Origin: Larus michahellis
Lineage: Eukaryota > Chordata > Aves > Charadriiformes > Laridae
Direction: 5' to 3'
DNA length: 64,000 nucleotides
Assembly: GCF_964199755.1 (NCBI RefSeq)
Contig: NC_133896.1
Span: 83,357,815 to 83,421,814, forward strand
Position numbers and translations under genes: made by a program. Below the pieces are notes generated by a model, which saw only the letters and a program-made list of their open reading frames with translations, was not told the origin of the DNA and did no database searches. This document shows positions 44,703-54,200 of the stretch, in pieces. The first letter of the stretch is position 1. Each line of letters opens with the position of its first letter.

Positions 44703-46568
44703 ATAGTCCATGCAGTGGCCCTGGGGCCAGTCCGGGCAGGACAAGATGTTAAAAATGTGCTCTACACCGCAGCCGGGGAGAATGGCCCTACCTGGAGCCT
44801 CTGGCAGAAAGCACCAGGGGAGACCCGAGGTCGACCCCTAGGGTTTTGGAGTCGTGGATACAGAGGATCCGAAGCCCGCTACACTCCAACAGAAAAAGAG
44901 ATATTGGCAGCATATGAAGGGGTTCGAGCTGCTTCGGAAGTAGTTGGTACAGAAGCACAGCTCCTCTTAGCACCTCGACTGCCGGTGCTGGGTTGGATGT
45001 TCAAAGAAAGGGTCCCCACCACACATCATGCAACCGATGCTACATGGAGTAAGTGGATTGCACTGATCACGCAGCGAACTCGAATGGGAAACCCCAGTCG
45101 CCCAGGAATTCTGGAAGTGATCATGCACTGGCCAGAAGGCAAGGATTTCGGAATGTCACCAGAGGAGGAGGTGACGCGTGCAGAAGAGGCCCCACCATAT
45201 AATAAACTGCCAGAAAATGAGAAGAAATATGCCCTGTTCACTGATGGGTCCTGCCGTATTGTGGGAAAGCATCGAAAGTGGAAGGCTGCTGTGTGGAGTC
45301 CTACACGACGGGTTGCAGAAGCCAGTGAGGGACAGGGTGAATCGAGCCAGTTTGCAGAGGTGAAGGCTATTCAGCTGGCTTTGGACATTGCTGAGCGAGA
45401 AAAATGGCCAGTACTTTATCTCTACACTGACTCATGGATGGTGGCAAATGCTCTGTGGGGGTGGTTACAGCAGTGGAAGCGGGGCAACTGGCAGCGCAGA
45501 GGCAAACCCATCTGGGCTGCTGAACTATGGAAAGATATTGCTGCCCGGATAGAGAATCTGGTTGTGAAAGTACGCCATGTAGATGCCCACGTACCGAAGA
45601 ATTGGGCCACGGAGGAACATCAGAACAACCAGCAAGTGGATCGGGCCGCTAGGATTGAAGTGGCTCAGGTGGATCTGGACTGGCAACATAAGGGTGAACT
45701 ATTCATAGCTCGGTGGGCCCATGACTCCTCAGGCCATCAAGGGAGAGATGCGACATATAGATGGGCTCGTGACCGAGGGGTGGACTTGACCATGGACACT
45801 ATTGCACAGGTCATCCATGAATGTGAGACATGCGCTGCGATCAAACAAGCCAAGCGTTTGAAGCCTCTTTGGTATGGAGGGCGATGGCTGAAATACAAAT
45901 ATGGGGAGGCCTGGCAGATTGATTATATCACACTGCCACAAACCCGTCAAGGCAAGCGCTATGTGCTCACAATGGTGGAAGCAACCACTGGATGGCTGGA
46001 AACATACCCTGTGCCCCATGCCACTGCCCGGAACACTATCCTGGGCCTTGAAAAGCAAGTCCTGTGGCGACATGGTAGCCCAGAGAGAATTGAGTCGGAC
46101 AACGGGACTCATTTCCGAAACAGCCTCATAGACACCTGGGCCAAAGAGCATGGTATCGAGTGGGTGTATCACATCCCCTATCACGCACCAGCCTCTGGGA
46201 AGATAGAACAATATAATGGACTGTTAAAAACTACACTGAGAGCAATGGGTGGTGGGACTTTCAAACACTGGGATACTCATTTAGCAAAAGCTACCTGGCT
46301 AGTTAACACCAGGGGATCTAACAATCGGGCTGGCCCTGCCCAATCAAAACTTCCACGTACTGTAGAAGGGGATAAAGTCCCCGTAGTGCACATGAAGAAT
46401 ATGCTAGGGAAGACAGTCTGGGTTAGTCCTGCCTCAGGCAAAGGCAAACCCATCCGTGGGATTGCTTTTGCCCAAGGACCTGGGTGCACTTGGTGGGTGA
46501 TGCGGAAGGATGGGGAAGTCCAATGTGTACCTCATGGGGATCTGATTTTGGGCGAGAATAGCCAATGA
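44703..46568 (+). CDS. pol: ERV RNase H and integrase
   Basis: The longest ORF of the window: 617 codons from Met 44715, while the frame itself is open from 44703. RNase H: TDGSC (about residue 175), FAEVKAIQLAL and YTDSWMVANAL carry the acidic residues, with HVDAHV and QQVDRAA beyond. Integrase: an H-H-C-C zinc site (WAHDSSGHQGRD...CETCAAIK), then Asp in WQIDY (about residue 402), Asp in ESDNG (about 463) and Glu in SGKIEQ, with 35 residues between the last two. Catalytic residues all look present. It lacks its own start in a full element; it would be released from a Gag-Pol precursor that stops now prevent. Confidence 0.95.
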   Translation: MVHAVALGPVRAGQDVKNVLYTAAGENGPTWSLWQKAPGETRGRPLGFWSRGYRGSEARYTPTEKEILAAYEGVRAASEVVGTEAQLLLAPRLPVLGWMFKERVPTTHHATDATWSKWIALITQRTRMGNPSRPGILEVIMHWPEGKDFGMSPEEEVTRAEEAPPYNKLPENEKKYALFTDGSCRIVGKHRKWKAAVWSPTRRVAEASEGQGESSQFAEVKAIQLALDIAEREKWPVLYLYTDSWMVANALWGWLQQWKRGNWQRRGKPIWAAELWKDIAARIENLVVKVRHVDAHVPKNWATEEHQNNQQVDRAARIEVAQVDLDWQHKGELFIARWAHDSSGHQGRDATYRWARDRGVDLTMDTIAQVIHECETCAAIKQAKRLKPLWYGGRWLKYKYGEAWQIDYITLPQTRQGKRYVLTMVEATTGWLETYPVPHATARNTILGLEKQVLWRHGSPERIESDNGTHFRNSLIDTWAKEHGIEWVYHIPYHAPASGKIEQYNGLLKTTLRAMGGGTFKHWDTHLAKATWLVNTRGSNNRAGPAQSKLPRTVEGDKVPVVHMKNMLGKTVWVSPASGKGKPIRGIAFAQGPGCTWWVMRKDGEVQCVPHGDLILGENSQ

Positions 46569-47026
46569 ATCAGATTGTGTGCTGTTAATTGCTAAGTAAC
46601 ACTGTCACTGTATGTCCTCATTGCTATAATTGCTATCAGTTGTACTACAAGTAAGGCACAGGGATGATGGGATAAGAACTGATCTCAGCAGCTGGCGCCC
46701 AGCAGTTTCCTCAAGATCTACATCTTCAGCCCACGGACCGCGTGCATGAGCCACACCAGGTGCACCAGTCACAAGCTCCGAAAAATACAGCATGCAACAG
46801 ACCAGCACCACCCAGCATCTCACCTGCCCTGAGAGACTGTTCTAACAGATGGAGCCGAAAGCCGTGGATTAAAAGAACTCAACGGACACTTTGGAGGGAT
46901 GGCCCATAAACTAAGGGCATTATATGTGTGTATATATATGTATATATATATAACAGGGGAAAGTGGTGGCAATTCATTGGAACCTGCTGGGCATGGCATA
47001 GATGGTATGGAATAAGGGGTGGATAA
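46569..47026 (+). other. ERV 3' untranslated region with polypurine tract
   Basis: No env ORF. Includes a TATATG repeat (46925-46952) and ends GGAATAAGGGGTGGATAA, the likely polypurine tract directly before the LTR. Similar to the remnants at 18007 and 37815. Confidence 0.8.
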
Positions 47027-47380
47027 TGTCCTGGTTCCGGTGGGGATAGGGTTAATTTTTCCTGGTATTCCATGCCATGTGAGCCACGCCCACCCTGAGC
47101 TGCCGGGGGAGGGGGCAGGAAGTTGCTGCTTAAAAGCGGGCTGGGGCGTCCCGGGTCCGGTCCGGCCGGCAAGCGGCGGGGAGCGGCAGTTCCGTAATCG
47201 CGTTTGTATATTCCCCTATCCGTGTTGTTGTTGTTGTTTGCCTGTTCCCTTTACTGTCCTGTTAAACTGCCTTTGTCTCAACCCAAGAGTCTTGCCTTTT
47301 CTTACGATTCTTCCTGTATTAGGAAGGCGCGAGCGAGCGGCACGTGGTTCTTTGTTGCCGTATGAGGCTAAACCACGACA
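47027..47380 (+). mobile_element. 3' LTR
   Basis: 354 bp. It differs from the 5' LTR at five sites: one near position 60, two in the GGCC(A/G)GC(G/A)AGC segment, and two near the end (CCATCTGA versus CCGTATGA). Confidence 0.95.
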
Positions 47381-47385
47381 CTTAG
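47381..47385 (+). repeat. Target site duplication CTTAG (right)
   Basis: Matches 40928-40932. Followed by TCATG, as at the empty site in unit A. Confidence 0.95.
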
Positions 47386-48512
47386 TCATGTTGAAAGTAC
47401 GTATACGGACAATTCACTGAAACTTTGTAGCACCTCCATCAACGAGGATCAGAAATTTGATAGGGAAATTACCCTTTTCCCTAAATACAGCCTCCCTATC
47501 CCAGTTGTGCTCGTGTCTGCCTGTATGTGCTCACTAGAGACTCAGCAGAGTCTGGTAACTTCCCCTCGAAAGATTCGGCATGTACTCAACATGCTCAAGC
47601 ATAAGTTCCCAGGACTAGGAATAACAAACAAACAAACCAACCCAAGGAAAACCCAGCCTTCTGAAAATGGAATGTGGGCAGAGCTTCATCAGCACAGAGT
47701 TTTGACCAAGGAAGCTTTTCCTGGGGTTGATGTGCATATTTGTGTCTATGTGTGTGCATATACACACAAACACATATTGTCTCTTCAGCATGTGCAGAGC
47801 CACTTACCTCTGTTAATGCTTGCATCAACATCATGTTTCTATGTCAGCAGCATCACAGCTAAAAGTGGAGGGGACAACTCTTACCAACTAGAGAAGTGAG
47901 GCTGGAGGAACATTGTCCCAGTGACTGAGCAGAGTAAGCCAGTTAATCCACTAAAGACCACATTTTGCCTGAAACACAGTGGGCAATGGGTCTACGACAA
48001 TAGGACTTCCTCCCTTGTTAGGGATTTCCTTGTAAGCAGTGTTTGCTCCTTAGTCCTGTGACTTTCTATCTCAGGGTTTAATGAACTTCATGTGGTTCCA
48101 CAGTGACCCTGTGGAAGAGCTTTCCCCTTTCTGTCACCTCTGATGCACAGCAGCTCGGATCTGCTGCTGGCTGAAGCCTCCTAAATCCCACTAGGTCCAG
48201 TGGCTCCCAGGGAAGAGATATTTCCTTGGCTCTCCCCTTCAGTAGAGCCCGCCTGATCAAAGGCCAGCAGCTCTAATACGAAAATAAAAGGGCAGCCCTC
48301 CTCCAGGCTGCTCCATAACACATAACACAATGTGGAGTCCTGTCCCCCCACTCTCTGGTAAACTGAGTAGAAAGAAAGAGCCCCTCCAGCACAGCTTCCT
48401 TCTGAAATAATAGTTTAGATTCTGGTTTCTGCCATTGAGGTTATTCTGTCACAGCTATTATTAAATTGTTAAAGGAGAAATCACTGCCTGAGCATTCACA
48501 CACCGTTCATGG
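47386..48512. other. Unit B tail and B/C junction
   Basis: Up to 48005 it matches A 16864-17606. 48006-48512 is sequence not seen elsewhere in the window, ending at the antisense LTR. No gene recognised. Confidence 0.55.
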
Positions 48513-49228
48513 TGTCGCACACACACACATTTACTCTTGGACGTGCTTCGTCCTTCTTCAGGCTCGGCGATAGGTTTCCTGCATCAGAGTCTCAGGCGTT
48601 ATATTTTATAAAATAATGAATTTAATTGAAAGGTACAGCAGCAAGGACAGCGTGGGCTGCGTGCCTCCAAAGAGAGGGACCCCGAGCAAAGAAACCCCAG
48701 GCAATGATACTCTTGTGATCTATACACCCTCGCCTCACACGCCCTTCACACGCTGTCCACGCATCTTTTAGTCCAATGGTGCTTCTTGGTCTGGGGTCTT
48801 CTGACATCTAATTGGAGTCCTTTTCTGTGTCCAGGCAGGCAGACTCTTATCTTGTTGATTTGCAGTTTCAGCCAAGGCTTGGAGCCTCTGTACCTTCTGG
48901 TTCACATTCCTTGGGCATCTGCACTCGCTGGCAGAACATGGAGAACTGAAGAGTCCCAAACGTGGGAAAAACACTACCAAAACATCAGTGTGGTATCAAA
49001 ACGCTTCTCATACTAAAAGACTAAACACGGCACTCTACCAGCTGGTGGGAAAACTACTAAGACAAATAACTCTATCACAGCCTAAAGCCTTCACCAAATT
49101 TAGCCACTCCTGTTAAGTAAAGCTAAGCAAACTGCTTAAATCACACCATGTTAACACCACACAACCCTAAGTAATTTATCCTAAGTAAAGCTTACTTATT
49201 TATGCTAAACAGCTCATATCCCTCAACA
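48513..49228 (-). mobile_element. ERV LTR, antisense, complete (unit C)
   Basis: On the minus strand it runs TGTTGAGGG...GTGTGCGACA, 716 bp, preceded by a purine-rich AAACAAAGGGAGGAG tract (3' LTR position). Same family as the plus-strand LTR ending at 58275. No target duplication found at its ends. Confidence 0.68.
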
Positions 49229-49656
49229 GCTCCTCCCTTTGTTTTCTTTAAGCATCCCTGCTAACATGCTAAACAAAGCTCGTGAAGCCTTTCCAGTTGC
49301 CCGATCATTCTCCCCAGTTTTACATATAAGATGATTATCAGCCACAACTACAACAGGGACAGACTTAATAAGATTACTGTCGGGAAGCCAGGTCCCTCTA
49401 TTTTATGTAGATTTTTTCTTGTTCTCATTTTACTGCTGTTCCACCACTCTGGATCATCCATTCTCTGTAATGTCATACTTAGCTGTGCTGTAGCAGCCAT
49501 CAACATCAACAGTACCGAGAGTAGAAAAACAATCCACTTCCTCCCTGTTGATTTTCAGGAAGCTGCCGTCTGTCGGCTGCTTGGGCTATCCACCGCTTGC
49601 TTGCCATGGGAATGGCGTATCCAATTTTCTTTCCCTAACACTTCAGCAGCAAAAGA
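49229..49656 (-). pseudogene. Probable ERV env-end remnant (unit C)
   Basis: Copy of 533-960: two hydrophobic minus-strand segments in one frame with a TAG in the second, directly upstream of a polypurine tract and LTR. Family assignment is uncertain. Confidence 0.4.
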
Positions 49657-51135
49657 AGAACACAATAAAACAGTGCATGGTCCCTCCCATTTGGGTTCCA
49701 ATTTTGATTTGGGGGAATTTCTTACTTTGTTCTTTGGTGATTACAGGTCAGTGGGGAACTACAAGTATGTTTCAAAAGAGCCTTGATGAATGAGGGCAGT
49801 GAGAAGCATTGCTCATCTGAGGGACATCGAAATGTGCTTTTAAGTCAGAATGAGGGAGTTTTTCCATTATGATTCCATTATCACTACCCATAGCCACAAC
49901 ATTCTGAGAGAAATTCTATGATTAAGCAAAACCTTTTTTTTTTCCCAAAGAGAAAGCATGACACCTCTGTCACTTCACAGAGCTTTCTCCATCCAGCAGA
50001 GGAAGAAGAGAGCCATGAATGGCACCATTTTCAGTAGGAACGATTCTGCCTCAAAGGACACAGTAAGAACGATAATCCTTGGCGTCAGAAAAGCCCTAGG
50101 GTCTCATGAGCCACTGAAGCACATTGGAAGAGCTTTGGTGATATTCACTGTTTGCTGGTCACATATTTGCTCTACTGGTACCACCTGTTTCTGCTGTTGG
50201 CTCTAATATTTCTGTGCAGCAAAAACCTTCATGCATGATTTTCGACTTTGATCATTATCCAAGAAAAACAGGACAGTCCTCTGCTGTCATTCTCTGTAGC
50301 TCACCCTCATACTTCTCACCAGATTCTTCACCGATAACTGTGGGTTTGATTTGACTCTTTTCTGTCCAGTTGACGCTATTATGGTGACTCTGTTTTTCAG
50401 GCTTTGGTGGTCTCAGCTGCTCTTCATCTTATGCACTTCCTCAGCAGGGCTAAGTCTAAAGCTGATATACTTCCCTTGACCTACACAGGATTAGTGGTGA
50501 TGTTATGCGCAGAGCTGTGGTGTAGGATCATTTCCCTTTTGGTGAATCACATTTTAACCTCACACGGTCTGGTATCCTGCGTGGTTTTTTAACAGAGTAA
50601 GGTTTATACACACACACATTTGACTTTGTCCTGTCAATCATATCCACATGGCAATGAGCATGGTTGCACTTTTCTAGAGGACCCAAATTAGAAGTATGTG
50701 TTAACCTTCACTTGTGGCTGCAGGGAAGACCAGTGCATGGCAAGGCTTTGAAGTGTCTCCTTGAGCACAGGCAGGGCTGAGAATGTATGGGTGTATAGGC
50801 ATGTGTCTGTGAGAGATAGGATCTGTTTGTGATCACCCCTATCACCGAGGTTGGACTCCTATCATCTAACAGGGGCTGCCTGAAACTCAGGCGTCTGGCA
50901 TGAGAAAGTCACCCAGACTCCTAATGTGTGGAAATGCAGGTTCCTCTAGAGGGGGATTCATGCAGTCTCCGACACCCACCTGGGGAAAGAACATGCTAAG
51001 CTTGGCAAGGTGTCTAGAGGGAGCCTGTGAGACCCTTTGACTAGATTTTTAGACGGCTAAAGATAAAGGAGAGAAATCCCATCTGCCGTTCCTGCAGGAA
51101 GTTGGGGATGACCTGCCTGCCTGGAACTATTGGGT
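49657..51135. other. 3' flank of lectin C
   Basis: 49657-50036 matches A. About 50040-50586 is found only here and no gene is recognised in it. 50587-50922 matches B 18830-19171. The remainder matches all units. Confidence 0.5.
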
Positions 51136-51283
51136 TCAGTTCTCCTTCTGCTCTTCTAAAAGATTTGCAGCTTTCTCACACATATTTTGTGTTGTTGAGG
51201 ATCCATCACAAGATGCAGTTTCTACTTTTTCATGTCCAATGACAGTACAGAAATAGTCAGTAAAGTCTCCTTCTATATTAAAC
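51136..51283 (-). CDS. Lectin C, CTLD exon 3 (terminal)
   Basis: 148 nt, phase 2 to stop. FCTVIG and NMCEKAA conserved; the middle reads ASCDGSS where A has APCGGSS, closer to mammalian CLEC5A (AASCD). Confidence 0.85.
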
Positions 51284-54200
51284 CTGAAAAGGGAGAGAAA
51301 GGCAGATTTAGTTGCCTTCCTAACTTATCTGGATGCAATGCAGTCACTATCACTTCCATGAAAGACACTGTGGCACCTGGCCTTGCTGCTAAATTATATT
51401 ATTGTCATAATATGTGGGATTAGAAGCTGCCTTGTTGGAGTCTCCCTCCCATTCTTTAATTTTCTTCCCCAGACCTCAACAAAAGTGCATGGGCTAGGCT
51501 TTCCCTCCAGAGACCTGCCCTTCTTTGGTAGCCTCCGTTCCGTGGTGCTGACATCACACTGTCTCTTGTCCCTCCATCCCATATCCTTTCTTTCCCCACT
51601 GAACTCCATCTAGTCAGATTCCTACAGCTGTATCCTCTCTTGCCATCCCGCTGTGACCTGCCTGTGGTCCCACTGGTGACTTGCAGGCTCCCTGTCACAG
51701 GAGACGTGCTGAAGCACCTGAACCTCAAGGAATCAGGTTGTTACAAATTTATTTTATTTTTTACTGTTTCCAGGTGTTACCTCACAGTGACTTGCTGGAA
51801 TAAGCTTACATGTCTGTGCTATGTTCCATGTTGTTAATCCACTTCCACTTCTTCTCACTCTCAGAGTATGTGAGACCAAGAAAGTAGTAATAATTTTCTG
51901 ATTGAAACATAAGATAAATCTGGAAAGGAAATGAACAATGGGAATACATTGAAATTACGTTTTCTTCACCAGAGGTACACAGAAAGCTTAGTGCAAAATC
52001 CCCAGCTTTCTGTGGAAAGTACAGTGTGCATCCAGCCACACCATCTCTTTCCACAGCGTCAGAGGCTGAATTTTTCCATTTTTATTTGATCTCATCCCTC
52101 TTCCTGGGGCTTCTTAAGAATAGATTAAATAGAAAAATTACACAACTGTGATACCAATAAAGCTATACATTGTAATTCACCAGGCGTGACTTGATACCTG
52201 GAGACACTGTTCTATTCTGATTGTGATGGGAAAGCCCTTTCCGTTTTTGTCAAAGCAATGGATCTCACAAAGAAGTGTCTGTTCGACTTGCTTGGTCTTG
52301 GTTTGTGTGCTAAATCTCTTGAAAACATAAGTTAGCTGGGCAGACACTTTGCTCTTCCCACGGGAGCATGCTTGCAGAGAGAAGCTTCTGGATGGAGGAC
52401 TTCAACCACCAAGATGCGTCTTACTGTGAAGGTGTTTGGTACCATCCAGAGGGGCCTGGTGTATAGGGGGCTAGCAGTAGATTATGGACCCGCAGAGACA
52501 TCTAACATGAGAAGACACAAGTGTAACCCGTCAGCCCTTTGGCATACAGGTCAGGCAACCCTAGAAGCAGCCCCCTGAGTTCAGATCTCACCAGTTCATC
52601 CTTGGTGTCAATGACCACCAGGTCTGAATTCATGTCAGTACATTCTTTACGGGAGGCATTCCAGTCTTTGATTTCCTGAATTTGAGAGAAGAAGTAGCAT
52701 TTTTCCCCATGTTTTTCCCAGTTTCGGGGGCAGCCTGCAGGAGGGAAGAACAGGTGTGGAAAAATCCATGTTCACCAGAGGGATCGTTATATTCATGTCT
52801 GTTCACGTACCCATGGGCTCTTCTGCACTAGCATGAGAGAGTAATCAGTTGTTCCCTCTGAAACAGTAACGCAGTGCTGCCCAAGCACTACTTTTAAGGA
52901 AGGTGAAAATGCGAAATGTCTCTGGCCTTGAGAGCTTGTCCTGTGACTGTACGGGATAAGGTTATTTATTCCTGAGATGTCAGATTGTTTCTTTGTTTGT
53001 TTTTCTTCTGAACAAAATCTAGTCACCTTCCCCCTACTCCTCCCCTTAAAAGGCAATCCATCAGGCTTCTGGACACTGTCTTTTGAATGACAGAGGATTA
53101 CCTACCTAGTGCCACTTTAGAGTTGTTGGAGAATGGTTTTGAGTCAGCTGGGCTGCTTGCAGTTGGACAGCCTGGAAAGAAGAGTAGAATTTCTGCTTTG
53201 AATGTCTGACCATTTTGCCACACACGGTCATAGCTCTTCTGGACCTCCTTGACCCCCACCATCACCCCACACAGAATGCCTACTCCTCTCATTGTTTCCC
53301 CCTCTATTGAAAAAACTCCAAAACTGTAGTACCATACAGTAGTAACAGTACTTATGCGTAATTTACTGGAGAAGCTCATGTGATTTTTATGTATTTTTCA
53401 TGTCTTCTCAGGGCTTTGGTTTTATCAGCTTAGAAACTCCCTCAACTCCTGTTGAAAGCATGGCGTTCAGGGATCACTCATAGTTAAGCTAAAGGAGGAT
53501 GATGTTGTTCCAGCTGGCTCTTTGTAGCAGAAAGAAAATCTTTACATTCTCCCAGCTTCTCTGCTAGGGAAACCTCAGCTTTAAAGACACAAGTGCCCAT
53601 GCCATGAATGGGTCTTCTTAGTTCACCTGACTGTGAGTTACTAAACTGTCTATAACAAAGTGTAAGGAGGCATTTTTGAGGTTATTTGGAGCTGAACAAT
53701 GAATGACGAATAATAACAGTACAGAAACATTAAACTAAAAGTTATAGAGGTAGAATTCTTATACTTGAAAGAACCACTGATAAATTCCTTATAAAGAAGA
53801 ATGTATAAAATGAGAAAAAGATTGAATTAAAGAAAGATCTGAGAAAGTTGTACCAGAACAGCATGGAGCATGAAAGAACTGATGTCTCTGCAGACTTCAT
53901 ACTAGAGGCAAAGTGTAAAAGAAGCAGAATATGAAAGGAAGAACTTTGTTTACAAGCAGTAAGCTCAAAATTAAGATGTGGGAAAAGAAGCGAAAGGAAG
54001 ATCGAACCTGATCTTCTCCTACAGTGGGTGTTTCTTCATTCTCCCAGTCCCTGCCTTTGCCTCCTGCTACTTGGACGTTGTGGTTAGAGCACCTGCTGGT
54101 GAAGACTGAGGCAAAAAAGTTGTTGAGTACCTCAGCCTCCTCCATATCCCCGGGTAACCAGGTCTCCTGTTTCCTTCTGGAGAGGGCTGACATTTTTCCT

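Larger units (their letters stand above)
40933..47380 (+). mobile_element. Full-length ERV-L-like LTR retroelement
   Basis: A 6448-bp provirus-like element with 354-bp LTRs (TGTCCTGG...CCACGACA), a 5-bp target duplication, a primer-binding site matching tRNA-Lys1,2, gag-like, protease, RT, RNase H and integrase regions in the usual order, and no recognisable env. The pol is of the ERV-L (class III) sort. LTRs differ at 5 of 354 positions (about 1.4%). The coding part is interrupted by four in-frame stops and one frame change between gag and pro, so this copy is not autonomous as read. It inserted after the units separated: A retains the empty site. Confidence 0.95.
18830..48005. repeat. Tandem segmental duplication, unit B
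   Basis: The second copy starts at least as far left as 18830, where it becomes similar to 50587 in unit C. It carries the second lectin gene, a broken MOXD2-like gene and the full-length ERV. Relative to A it lacks about 183 bp between the lectin CTLD exons 1 and 2 (equivalent to 2610-2795) and about 1.1 kb equivalent to 12345-13480. It has a 1.25-kb extra segment at 19172-20420. Confidence 0.85.

Noticed and set aside
46569-47026. A possible env gene between integrase and the 3' LTR
   Set aside because: Only about 450 bp with no ORF of note; env is absent in this element type.
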